Source: an uncultured Eubacteriales bacterium
GTDB taxonomy: Bacteria; Bacillota; Clostridia; Lachnospirales; Lachnospiraceae
Assembly: GCA_900321525.1 (NCBI GenBank)
Contig: ONWL01000038.1
Location: forward strand, 1 to 18,526
Direction of reading: 5' to 3'
DNA: 18,526 nucleotides
Part shown: in pieces, positions 5,938-12,897 of the stretch
Layout: each line of letters starts with the position of its first letter
Position numbering within the stretch: the stretch's first letter is position 1
Translations under genes and position numbers: made by a program
Notes under the pieces: generated by a model
The model's input: the letters and a program-made list of their open reading frames with translations, nothing else
The model's database searches: none
What the model was told of the DNA's origin: nothing

Positions 5938-7284
5938 ATGTTTGTACAGAAGGTAAAGGCTTATATGAAACGTTGGCAGATGTTACCGTCTGGCAGTCAT
6001 GTACTGGCAGGGGTTTCCGGAGGGGCAGATTCCGTCTGCCTTCTTTTGGTACTGCAACGCCTACAGAGGGAATTGTCCATACAGGTCAGTGTTGTCCATG
6101 TCCATCATGGCATCCGGGGAAGTGAGGCAGATGGAGACCAGGCATATACAAAAGCCCTTTGTGAGAAACTGCAGGTTCCCTGTTATACCCTGCAGCGTGA
6201 TGTGCCGGCATTGGCAAAGGAGTGGCATATGTCCACGGAAGAAGCTGCACGAAAAGTTCGATATGAGGCATTTGAAACCATACGAGCAGACATACAGGCA
6301 AGTCATATCGCGGTGGCGCATCATGCAGAGGACCAGGAGGAAACCATACTGATGCATTTGTTTCGGGGATGTGGACTGTCCGGGGCAGCAGGGATGCAGC
6401 CGGTAAATGGAGCATTGATTCGCCCCCTCCTTGCAGTCAGCAGAGCAGAAATCGAAACCTATCTGACAGAAGAAGGGATTCGTTGGCGGACAGACAGCAC
6501 CAATGCAGAAACGGTGTATACGAGAAATTTTGTACGCCATCAGCTGATGCCCCTGATTGCAGAGCGGTTTCCACAGGCAGGAGAACAGTTGCGCCAGTTT
6601 GCTTTGTTGTCCGGAGAGACAGATCGGTATTTGAAGGAGCAGGCAGAGCAGCTGTTGGAATCTTGGGGAGGGGTGAAAAAACAGGCATTTGTGCAGACAG
6701 ATACGCTGTTACAAGCTTATGTACTTCGGCTTGCCATGGAACAGGCAGGGGTGCCGGGAAAGGATATAACAGCTGCCCATTATCGGATGTTGGCAGAACT
6801 GTGTGAAAAACCGGTGGGACATCGCATTTCTCTTCCGGGAAAGTATGAAGCGTATGTGGGATATGAATGTCTTGAATTTCGAACGTCTTTAGTTGGGAAG
6901 AGGCAGGAAACCACAGCTGTAAAGTCCGCAAAGCCCCCGGAACTGGTCATGCAAGTACTATCTTATGAAAAAAATATGAAAATTCCCCAAAACACATATA
7001 CGAAATGGTTTGATTATGATAAAATAACAGAGGAAGTGATCTTGCGCACCAGACAGTCGGGAGATCGGTTTAGTCCTCTGCCACAGGGAAGCAAAAAGCT
7101 GAAAGACTATATGATTGATGCCAGGATTCCCAGAGAACAGCGGGATCAGCTGTGGCTGGTGGCATCGGGCAGTGAAATTTTGTGGATCATCGGATACCGA
7201 ATCAGTGAGGCCTATAAAGTGACTGCTCAGACAAAACATATATTGGAGATTGCAGTTAAAATAGAACTATCAGAAGAAGGCTGA
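5938..7284 (+). CDS. tilS: tRNA(Ile)-lysidine synthase TilS
   Basis: A 448-residue enzyme that uses ATP and lysine to convert C34 of tRNA-Ile(CAU) to lysidine, so that it reads AUA; it is essential in most bacteria. Seen: the N-type ATP pyrophosphatase loop SGGADS (residues 27-32), 'VHVHHGIRGSEAD', 'VAHHAEDQEET' and 'RPLLAVSRAEIE', then a helical middle domain and the C-terminal TilS domain ('GDRFSPLPQGSKKLKDYMID', 'QLWLVA'). Length fits the long Gram-positive form. An in-frame ATG at 5848 would add 30 residues, but it coincides with the predicted transcript start; 5938 fits the family start and has AGGGG (5926-5930) before it. hpt follows after 30 nt. Confidence 0.95.
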   Translation: MFVQKVKAYMKRWQMLPSGSHVLAGVSGGADSVCLLLVLQRLQRELSIQVSVVHVHHGIRGSEADGDQAYTKALCEKLQVPCYTLQRDVPALAKEWHMSTEEAARKVRYEAFETIRADIQASHIAVAHHAEDQEETILMHLFRGCGLSGAAGMQPVNGALIRPLLAVSRAEIETYLTEEGIRWRTDSTNAETVYTRNFVRHQLMPLIAERFPQAGEQLRQFALLSGETDRYLKEQAEQLLESWGGVKKQAFVQTDTLLQAYVLRLAMEQAGVPGKDITAAHYRMLAELCEKPVGHRISLPGKYEAYVGYECLEFRTSLVGKRQETTAVKSAKPPELVMQVLSYEKNMKIPQNTYTKWFDYDKITEEVILRTRQSGDRFSPLPQGSKKLKDYMIDARIPREQRDQLWLVASGSEILWIIGYRISEAYKVTAQTKHILEIAVKIELSEEG

Positions 7285-7314
7285 TAAAAGGCTGAATGAA
7301 TGGAGGAAAGTAAT

Positions 7315-7881
7315 ATGTCAGATCAGATTCGTGTGCTGGTTTCAGAAACACAGGTGGATGAGAGAGTCAGGGAATTAGGGAAACAGATCAGTGCAGATTA
7401 TGAAGGGAAGACCCCTCATATTGTAACCATTTTAAAAGGAGGCGTATTTTTTTCCTGTGAGCTGGCAAAGCGTCTCACTGTTCCGGTCACGCTGGACTTT
7501 ATGGCCGTGTCCAGTTATGAGGGTGGAACATCTTCCAGTGGTGTGGTGAAGATCGTAAAAGATCTGGATGAACCATTGGAAGGCAAAGATGTACTGATCG
7601 TAGAGGATATCATTGATTCTGGCAATACGTTGAGTCATCTGCTGAAAATTTTACAGGAACGTCATCCCGCAAGCATCCGCATCTGTACTTTGCTTGATAA
7701 ACCAGAACGCAGAGTGAAAAAGAAGGTCCGGGTAGACTACTGTGGCTTTGTCATTCCGAATGAATTTGTAGTGGGATACGGCTTGGATTATGACCAGAAA
7801 TACCGCAATCTGCCCTATATCGGTGTGGTAGAGCCTGGACAGCAGGATGCAGAAGCAGATAAGACACAGCAAAGAAAGTAA
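7315..7881 (+). CDS. hpt: Hypoxanthine phosphoribosyltransferase
   Basis: A 188-residue purine-salvage enzyme transferring phosphoribose from PRPP to hypoxanthine or guanine. Seen: N-terminal 'IRVLVSETQVDERVRELGKQ', 'TILKGGVFFSCELAKRL', 'DFMAVSSYEGGTSS', the PRPP-binding loop 'VEDIIDSGNT' (about residues 96-105) and the C-terminal 'DYCGFVIPNEFVVGYGLDY'. ATG 7315 is chosen over ATG 7300 because GGAGG (7302-7306) lies 8 nt before it. It sits between tilS and ftsH, the same order as in B. subtilis (tilS-hprT-ftsH). The stop is 11 nt before the ftsH TTG, and the ftsH SD (AAGGAGG) overlaps the hpt stop codon, so the two are coupled. Confidence 0.96.
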   Translation: MSDQIRVLVSETQVDERVRELGKQISADYEGKTPHIVTILKGGVFFSCELAKRLTVPVTLDFMAVSSYEGGTSSSGVVKIVKDLDEPLEGKDVLIVEDIIDSGNTLSHLLKILQERHPASIRICTLLDKPERRVKKKVRVDYCGFVIPNEFVVGYGLDYDQKYRNLPYIGVVEPGQQDAEADKTQQRK

Positions 7882-7892
7882 AGGAGGCTATT

Positions 7893-9326
7893 TTGAAGAC
7901 AAATCGCAGAGGAATGGGTTTTTGGCTCCTGATTTTGGGTGCCTGCCTGATTTTTTCCTACTTATGGAGTTTGAAAAGTCTGGGGATGGATAATATCACC
8001 TATAACCAGTACCAGGAGGAAGTAGAAAGCGGAGCGGTACAGTCCGTTCGAATTGAACAGAATAAGGAGATTCCTACCGGTGTGCTGTGTTTGCAGATAG
8101 GTGACAAAGAAGAAGAGATTTACGTGGCAGATGTGAATGCGGAGATGGAGTATCTGATGGAACATGGTGTGACAGTCAGTTTCTCAGATGTACAGCGTGA
8201 CGGCATTATGCTGACAGTGGTATTTCCGATCTTACTTGTATTTTTGATCTGTATGATCGTATTTTTTGTGATGAATGTTCGAATGGGGCAGGCCGGTGGT
8301 GGTGGCAACGCCATGATGAATTTTGGTAAAAGTCGTGCCCAGATGATGAGAGACGGAGACAATCCGGTGACTTTTGACAAGGTAGCCGGGTTGGCAGAGG
8401 AAAAGGAAGCATTGGCAGAGGTGGTGGATTTCCTGCGAAATTCCAAAAAGTATACGGATTTGGGTGCGCGGATTCCAAAGGGCATGATTTTGGTAGGTCC
8501 TCCTGGAACCGGCAAGACGTTGCTTGCAAAGGCAGTGGCAGGAGAAGCCGGGGTGCCGTTTTTCAGTATTTCCGGTTCTGATTTCGTGGAAATGTTTGTA
8601 GGTGTGGGTGCATCTCGTGTCCGTGACCTGTTTGAACAAGCCAAGAAAAATGCGCCATGCATTGTGTTTATTGATGAGATTGATGCAGTGGCACGACAAA
8701 GAGGAACCGGTATGGGCGGTGGACATGATGAGCGGGAGCAGACACTGAATCAACTGTTGGTAGAGATGGATGGATTTGGGGTAAACGAAGGCATCATTGT
8801 GATGGCAGCCACCAACCGTGTGGATATCTTAGATCCGGCCATTCTTCGTCCGGGACGTTTTGACCGAAAGATTGCAGTCGGTTGTCCGGATGTACGGGGG
8901 AGACAGGAAATCTTACAGGTACATGCTAAGAATAAACCTTTGGGAGATGATGTCAATCTGGAACGTGTGGCACAGACCACAGCGGGATTTACCGGTGCGG
9001 ATTTGGAAAATCTGTTAAATGAAGCTGCTATTTTGGTGGCAAAAAATGGAGGTCACTTCCTGACACAGGAAAGCATCGATAAGGCATTTATCAAAGTGGG
9101 TATCGGAGAGGAGAAACACTCCCGTGTGATTTCCGATAAGGAAAAACGGATTACTGCATATCATGAGACCGGTCATGCCATTTTGTTCCATGTACTGCCA
9201 GATGTGGGACCGGTGCATACAGTTTCCATCATTCCCACTGGTGTGGGGGCTGCTGGTTATACGATGCCGCTTCCGGAAAAGGATGAGATGTTCCATACCT
9301 GGGAGGTCGTGTGGCAGAAGAACTGA
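7893..9326 (+). CDS. ftsH: ATP-dependent zinc metalloprotease FtsH, truncated by a frameshifting deletion
   Basis: FtsH is a membrane-anchored AAA+ protease degrading membrane and regulatory proteins. This frame gives 477 residues, against about 600-650 usual. Seen: TM1 ('GFWLLILGACLIFSYLW', about 9-26), an extracytoplasmic domain, TM2 (about 104-129), Walker A GPPGTGKT (202-209), Walker B with D261-E262, the second region of homology, and zinc motif H424-ETG-H428. After 'GYTMPLPEKDEMFHT' the frame runs into 8 unrelated residues and TGA 9324-9326. The homologous sequence resumes two bases out of register at 9302 ('GGRVAEELIF'). Compared with the usual family spacing, about 34 nt are missing. 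The product lacks the third zinc ligand (Asp in 'GASQDI') and the C-terminal helices, so protease activity is unlikely. TTG start with AAGGAGG at 7881-7887. Confidence 0.92.
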   Translation: MKTNRRGMGFWLLILGACLIFSYLWSLKSLGMDNITYNQYQEEVESGAVQSVRIEQNKEIPTGVLCLQIGDKEEEIYVADVNAEMEYLMEHGVTVSFSDVQRDGIMLTVVFPILLVFLICMIVFFVMNVRMGQAGGGGNAMMNFGKSRAQMMRDGDNPVTFDKVAGLAEEKEALAEVVDFLRNSKKYTDLGARIPKGMILVGPPGTGKTLLAKAVAGEAGVPFFSISGSDFVEMFVGVGASRVRDLFEQAKKNAPCIVFIDEIDAVARQRGTGMGGGHDEREQTLNQLLVEMDGFGVNEGIIVMAATNRVDILDPAILRPGRFDRKIAVGCPDVRGRQEILQVHAKNKPLGDDVNLERVAQTTAGFTGADLENLLNEAAILVAKNGGHFLTQESIDKAFIKVGIGEEKHSRVISDKEKRITAYHETGHAILFHVLPDVGPVHTVSIIPTGVGAAGYTMPLPEKDEMFHTWEVVWQKN

Positions 9327-9697
9327 TTTTCCACGATGTGACCACAGGTGCATCTCAGGACATCAAGCAGGCCACCAATCTGGCCAGAGCCATGGTGACC
9401 AAATACGGGATGTCGGATCGTCTGGGAATGATTCATTATGGATCAGATGATGAAGAAGTATTCATTGGCCGTGATTTGGCACATACACGCAGCTATAGTG
9501 AGAAAGTGGCTGCTGCAATTGATGAAGAGGTTAAAGAAATAGTAGATAAGTGTTATGCCAGAGCAAAGGAATTGATTCTGGCAAATGAACAGGTACTGCA
9601 TGCTTGTGCACAATTGCTTCTGGAGAAGGAAAAGATTACCGGTGCGGAATTTGAAGCGCTGTTTCCCGAACAGATGCCAGAGGTGTTTGAATTTTAA
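9302..9697 (+). pseudogene. ftsH: FtsH C-terminal fragment, out of frame with the N-terminal part
   Basis: This frame encodes the missing FtsH end: 'GGRVAEELIFHDVTTGASQD', 'DIKQATNLARAMVTKYGMS', 'HTRSYSEKVAAAIDEEV' and 'ITGAEFEALFP', ending at TAA 9695-9697. It contains the third zinc-ligand Asp (in 'SQDI'). It could only be made alone if ribosomes begin at GTG 9311 (129 codons including the stop). By coincidence or not, GGGAGG (9301-9306) lies 4 nt before that GTG and the frame overlaps the end of the truncated N-terminal frame by 16 nt. That GG-rich run is simply the codons for the conserved Gly-Gly-Arg, so I regard independent translation as possible but unproven. Confidence 0.85.
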
Positions 9698-9711
9698 GTG
9701 ATTTACAATGG

Positions 9712-9746
9712 ACGGTGGCAGAAGAGATTCTGTTGCCGTTCTTTGT
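9712..9746 (+). terminator. Probable terminator after ftsH
   Basis: ACGGTGGCAGA (9712-9722) pairs with TCTGTTGCCGT (9729-9739), 11 bp including three G-U pairs and a 6-nt loop, followed by a short, interrupted T stretch (TTCTTTG). It is the expected end of tilS-hpt-ftsH. The rest of the gap up to 9890 shows nothing I can name. Confidence 0.6.
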
Positions 9747-9890
9747 CTGGAAGCAGACCATGGAAAATGACATAGAAAGCGAATCACTGTGAGGGTATAG
9801 GGCAGTCAAAAACTGTTTGTGTCATGATAGGAAACCAGGAAAGTTTCGAAAATAAAATGAAAAATCCATAAAAATAGCGAAAAAATTACA

Positions 9891-9919
9891 TTTACTGTAC
9901 ATGAGAATTATAGTATAAT
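9891..9919 (+). promoter_or_regulatory. Sigma-A promoter of the GH13 gene
   Basis: TTTACT (9891-9896), 17-nt spacer, perfect TATAAT (9914-9919) in AT-rich surroundings. The predicted start near 9926 leaves a leader of about 78 nt. No good catabolite-repression (cre) site was found near it. Confidence 0.65.
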
Positions 9920-10003
9920 AAATAATAATGATTTAGCTATTATGATCTGCGAGGGTTTTGCACAGCGAAATTCTGAGTTCTTTCGTTGATATGGAGGATT
10001 GGG

Positions 10004-12070
10004 ATGAGAATACAGTACAGTTTAGATCGAAATGCATTGTTTAGTGACGAATCCGCAAATTACCGCGTGCCGGAAGAGCCGGAAGCTGGTGATCGGGTGA
10101 AAATCCGCTTTCGTGCCGGATATGAAAATGTAGATAGTATATATTTGATGTATCAAACGGTAGAACATAAGATGAAGAAAGTCTGTTCTACTGGTGTGTT
10201 TGATTATTATGAAGCAGAAGTACAACTGGGCGAAGAACCATTGACCTATTATTTTGAAGTGGTAAAAGATAGAGAACATACGTATTATGATAAGACTGGT
10301 TGTACCAGTGTGCCCAAGGAGCAGTATCACTTTAAAGTGACTCCGGGGTTTCATACACCTGCCTGGGCCAAAGGAGCAGTCATTTATCAGATTTATGTAG
10401 ATCGCTTTTTTAACGGAGAGCCTGCCAATGATCCCTTGAGTCATGAATATTCTTATGTAGGTGGTCACAGTTTACAGGTGACAGATTGGAACAAATATCC
10501 GGATACACTGGATGTGAGATGTTTTTATGGTGGAGATTTGCAGGGGGTATGGCAGAAGCTGGATTATTTGCAGAGTTTAGGCGTAGATGTGATTTACTTC
10601 AATCCATTGTTTGTATCCCCTTCCAATCATAAATATGACATTCAGGATTATGATTATATCGACCCGCATTTTGCGGTTATCCAGAAAGATGAAGGGGAGT
10701 TGCTGCCGGATGACAGCATTGACAATAGCCTTGCCACCCGTTACATCAGTCGTGTCACTTCTAAGGAAAATCTGGAAGCCAGCAATGCTTTTTTTGCAGA
10801 GCTGATGGAGGAGATTCATAAACGTGGCATGCGGGTGATTTTGGATGGTGTGTTCAATCATTGCGGTTCTTTTAATAAATGGATGGACAGGGAACGGATT
10901 TATGAAGGGGCGGAAGGCTATGAAGCCGGTGCCTATGAATCTAAGGACAGTCAGTATCGTGACTTCTTTGATTTTTGGGGAAATCACTGGCCGTACAATG
11001 GACAATATGAAGGCTGGTGGGGGCATGATACCTTGCCTAAGTTGAATTTTGAGGGATCTCAGACTTTATATGAGTATGTGATGCGCATTGGGGCAAAATG
11101 GGTTTCGGCACCGTATCATGTGGATGGATGGCGTTTGGATGTGGCAGCTGATTTGGGACATAGCGAAGCATTTAATCATAAATTCTGGCGTGATTTTCGA
11201 AAATCTGTCAAGACAGCCAATCCAGAAAGTATCATTTTGGCAGAACATTATGGAGATCCTTCTGCATGGATACAAGGTGACCAATGGGATACGGTCATGA
11301 ATTATGATGCATTTATGGAGCCGGTCACTTGGTTTTTGACAGGGCTAGAAAAGCACAGTGATGAATTTAATGGCAATCTGTATGGTAATGGGGAATGGTT
11401 TTTCAACGCAATGATTTATAACATGAGTAAGTTTCAGCGCCCTTCCCTGGATGTGGCCATGAATGAATTATCCAATCATGATCATTCCCGATTTCTGACC
11501 AGAACCAATCATACAGTGGGGCGTACTAATACATTGGGAGCGGAAGCTGCTGATCAGAATGTCAATAAGGGCATTATGAAGGAAGCAGTCGTCATCCAAA
11601 TGACATGGCCGGGAGCACCAACCATTTATTATGGAGATGAGGCGGGGCTGGCAGGATGGACCGATCCGGATAACCGTCGTACCTTCCCATGGGGCAGAGA
11701 AGACTGGGATTTGGTGGAATTTCACCGTTATATGATTCGTATCCATAAGGAGTTTTCCTGTTTCATTTCCGGTTCTGTCAAACCGCTTTTGTGGGGAGCC
11801 CACATCATTGCCTATGGACGTTTTGATGGCAGGAGCAAGGCGGTGATTGCCATAAACAATCGTGCAGAGGAACAGCACATGGAGATTCCGGTATGGGAGG
11901 CAGAGGTACCATTTGATTGTCAGATGCTGCGAGTCATGGAAAGCAACCGGGACAGTTACAATGTAGGGCGTACCCAGGTGGAAGTCCATGGAGGTGTGCT
12001 TCGTTATATTGTAAAGGGATATTCAGCCGTGGTTTTTGTATATGAATGTGAAAATTTCCAGGAAATTTAA
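10004..12070 (+). CDS. GH13 alpha-glycosidase (neopullulanase/maltogenic amylase/cyclomaltodextrinase-like)
   Basis: A 688-residue, signal-less (cytoplasmic) enzyme likely hydrolysing maltodextrins, cyclodextrins or pullulan fragments. Seen: an N-terminal beta-sandwich module of CBM34 type (about 1-120), then 'GAVIYQIYVDRFFNG' opening the TIM barrel, and the four GH13 regions: I 'DGVFNHCG'; II 'GWRLDVAADL' with nucleophile Asp379; III 'ILAEHYGD' with acid/base Glu414; IV 'ELSNHDHSR' with Asp493. 'YYGDEAGLAGWTDPDNRRTF' is typical of the GH13_20 type, as is the C-terminal beta domain. ATG 10004 has GGAGG (9993-9997) 6 nt before it; TTG 9986 is rejected. It is monocistronic between its own promoter and the tRNA cluster. 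Exact substrate is not readable. Confidence 0.93.
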   Translation: MRIQYSLDRNALFSDESANYRVPEEPEAGDRVKIRFRAGYENVDSIYLMYQTVEHKMKKVCSTGVFDYYEAEVQLGEEPLTYYFEVVKDREHTYYDKTGCTSVPKEQYHFKVTPGFHTPAWAKGAVIYQIYVDRFFNGEPANDPLSHEYSYVGGHSLQVTDWNKYPDTLDVRCFYGGDLQGVWQKLDYLQSLGVDVIYFNPLFVSPSNHKYDIQDYDYIDPHFAVIQKDEGELLPDDSIDNSLATRYISRVTSKENLEASNAFFAELMEEIHKRGMRVILDGVFNHCGSFNKWMDRERIYEGAEGYEAGAYESKDSQYRDFFDFWGNHWPYNGQYEGWWGHDTLPKLNFEGSQTLYEYVMRIGAKWVSAPYHVDGWRLDVAADLGHSEAFNHKFWRDFRKSVKTANPESIILAEHYGDPSAWIQGDQWDTVMNYDAFMEPVTWFLTGLEKHSDEFNGNLYGNGEWFFNAMIYNMSKFQRPSLDVAMNELSNHDHSRFLTRTNHTVGRTNTLGAEAADQNVNKGIMKEAVVIQMTWPGAPTIYYGDEAGLAGWTDPDNRRTFPWGREDWDLVEFHRYMIRIHKEFSCFISGSVKPLLWGAHIIAYGRFDGRSKAVIAINNRAEEQHMEIPVWEAEVPFDCQMLRVMESNRDSYNVGRTQVEVHGGVLRYIVKGYSAVVFVYECENFQEI

Positions 12071-12077
12071 AAAAATT

Positions 12078-12098
12078 GCAAAAAGGACTTGCTTTTTT
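12078..12098 (+). terminator. Weak terminator-like hairpin after the GH13 gene
   Basis: GCAA (12078-12081) and TTGC (12089-12092) enclose a 7-nt loop and are followed by six Ts (12093-12098), with an A run in front that can lengthen the stem. It is small and overlaps the -35 box of the tRNA promoter. Confidence 0.35.
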
Positions 12099-12117
12099 GG
12101 AGTAAATGAGGTAAGAT
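12089..12117 (+). promoter_or_regulatory. Probable promoter of the tRNA-Tyr gene
   Basis: TTGCTT (12089-12094), 17-nt spacer, TAAGAT (12112-12117), about 37 nt upstream of the tRNA-Tyr 5' end. The -10 is identical to that of the tRNA-Gly(GCC) promoter at 12503-12531. Confidence 0.55.
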
Positions 12118-12154
12118 TGTCTTTGTCAGTGCTTGCATGAGTGCTGACGAACGT

Positions 12155-12236
12155 GGGTGGTTTCCCGAGTGGCCAAAGGGGACAGACTGTAAATCTGCTG
12201 CAACATGCTTCGGTGGTTCGAATCCACCACCACCCA
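12155..12236 (+). tRNA. tRNA-Tyr (anticodon GUA)
   Basis: Acceptor arm GGGTGGT (12155-12161) pairs with ACCACCC (12229-12235), discriminator A. D-stem CCC/GGG, anticodon loop CTGTAAA with GUA, a long (class II) variable arm GCA-ACA-TGC, and T-arm GGTGG-TTCGAAT-CCACC. CCA is not encoded. The lowest pair of the anticodon stem is A12182 against a C (27-43 mismatch), which is unusual. Confidence 0.95.
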
Positions 12237-12237
12237 C

Positions 12238-12255
12238 TCGATACGAAAGTATCGA
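12238..12255 (+). other. Small hairpin with GAAA tetraloop between tRNA-Tyr and tRNA-Phe
   Basis: TCGATAC (12238-12244), GAAA, GTATCGA (12249-12255): a perfect 7-bp stem with a GNRA loop, starting 2 nt after the tRNA. There is no T-tract, so it is more likely a processing or stability element of the tRNA precursor than a terminator. Confidence 0.55.
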
Positions 12256-12256
12256 A

Positions 12257-12286
12257 TTGATATTGTATATCGGATGGATGTACGAT
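12257..12286 (+). promoter_or_regulatory. Possible promoter before tRNA-Phe
   Basis: TTGATA (12257-12262), 18-nt spacer, TACGAT (12281-12286), 31 nt before the tRNA-Phe 5' end. The match is fair; read-through from the tRNA-Tyr promoter is an equally good explanation. Confidence 0.35.
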
Positions 12287-12316
12287 ATTAATGACGGAAT
12301 CAGATATGGGGATTCT

Positions 12317-12389
<73 letters not shown>

Positions 12390-12393
12390 TTTT

Positions 12394-12464
12394 GCGGGTG
12401 TAGTTCAATGGTAGAACACCAGCCTTCCAAGCTGGATACGTGGGTTCGATTCCCATCACCCGCT
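12394..12464 (+). tRNA. tRNA-Gly (anticodon UCC)
   Basis: 71 nt. Acceptor GCGGGTG pairs with CACCCGC, discriminator T as usual for bacterial tRNA-Gly; D-arm GTTC/GAAC; anticodon stem CCAGC/GCTGG with loop CTTCCAA; T-arm GTGGG-TTCGATT-CCCAT. CCA is not encoded. It reads GGA and GGG codons. Confidence 0.97.
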
Positions 12465-12466
12465 TC

Positions 12467-12494
12467 TCACAAATTTTGAAAATAAAATTTGTGA
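12467..12494 (+). repeat. Perfect 11-bp inverted repeat after tRNA-Gly(UCC)
   Basis: TCACAAATTTT (12467-12477) and AAAATTTGTGA (12484-12494) are exact reverse complements around a 6-nt loop, starting 2 nt after the tRNA and ending 8 nt before the TTGACA of the next promoter. No T-tract follows on the + strand, so it is not a standard terminator for the tRNAs; it could be a 3'-end processing hairpin or a protein-binding site. Confidence 0.75.
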
Positions 12495-12502
12495 AAAAGT
12501 TG

Positions 12503-12531
12503 TTGACAAATAGATGTAGATGTGATAAGAT
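12503..12531 (+). promoter_or_regulatory. Sigma-A promoter of tRNA-Gly(GCC)
   Basis: Perfect TTGACA (12503-12508), 17-nt spacer, TAAGAT (12526-12531), 33 nt before the tRNA 5' end. It makes this tRNA an independent transcription unit with the terminator at 12642-12670. Confidence 0.78.
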
Positions 12532-12564
12532 TTATATCGTTGAGATCAACAAGCAATTGAATAT

Positions 12565-12637
12565 GCGCGAGTGGCTCAGTTGGTGGAGCACGACCTTGCC
12601 AAGGTCGGGGCCGCGGGTTCGAGTCCCGTCTCGCGCT
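12565..12637 (+). tRNA. tRNA-Gly (anticodon GCC)
   Basis: 73 nt. Acceptor GCGCGAG pairs with CTCGCGC, discriminator T; D-arm GCTC/GAGC; anticodon stem CGACC/GGTCG with loop TTGCCAA; T-arm GCGGG-TTCGAGT-CCCGT. CCA is not encoded. It reads GGC and GGU codons and complements the UCC isoacceptor 100 nt upstream. Confidence 0.97.
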
Positions 12638-12641
12638 CTTG

Positions 12642-12670
12642 AAACTCCTTGTATATGCAAGGAGTTTTTT
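12642..12670 (+). terminator. Rho-independent terminator after tRNA-Gly(GCC)
   Basis: AAACTCCTTG (12642-12651) pairs perfectly with CAAGGAGTTT (12658-12667) around a 6-nt loop and runs into six Ts (12665-12670). Confidence 0.92.
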
Positions 12671-12692
12671 GTGTAACAGGACTTTCCTATTA

Positions 12693-12715
12693 GGTAACAG
12701 AAAAAATCTGTCACC
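12693..12715 (+). other. Short imperfect hairpin upstream of the HtrA-like gene
   Basis: GGTAACAGA (12693-12701) and TCTGTCACC (12707-12715) pair except for one A-C mismatch, around a 5-A loop. No T-tract follows. It lies upstream of the promoter at 12767, so it may be an operator or merely chance. Confidence 0.3.
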
Positions 12716-12766
12716 AAAAGGTAAGATCAGCAGAGCACATGCATTTGCCTTTTCTGCGTTGCTTGC

Positions 12767-12795
12767 TTTACTTTTCTAGAGATTTCTCTTATAAT
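12767..12795 (+). promoter_or_regulatory. Sigma-A promoter of the HtrA-like gene
   Basis: TTTACT (12767-12772), 17-nt spacer, perfect TATAAT (12790-12795); the same two boxes and spacing as the GH13 promoter at 9891-9919. The leader of about 95 nt contains a 7-bp hairpin (AGCCGCA 12857-12863 with TGCGGCT 12869-12875) about 12 nt before the SD. Confidence 0.68.
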
Positions 12796-12897
12796 AAGGT
12801 ATATGGGAACTATTCAGCACGGCTGTTTCCTTTTGGAATCGGGTGATGAGAATATGAGCCGCAGCATTTGCGGCTGGTCTTACTGAAGGAGGGTGTC

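Noticed and set aside
9290..9330. Programmed ribosomal frameshift in ftsH
   Set aside because: There is no slippery heptamer or downstream structure, and conserved residues are actually missing rather than only out of frame.
9920..10003. CcpA cre site or riboswitch in the GH13 leader
   Set aside because: No stretch matches the cre consensus with correct symmetry, and the leader is too short and unstructured for a known riboswitch.
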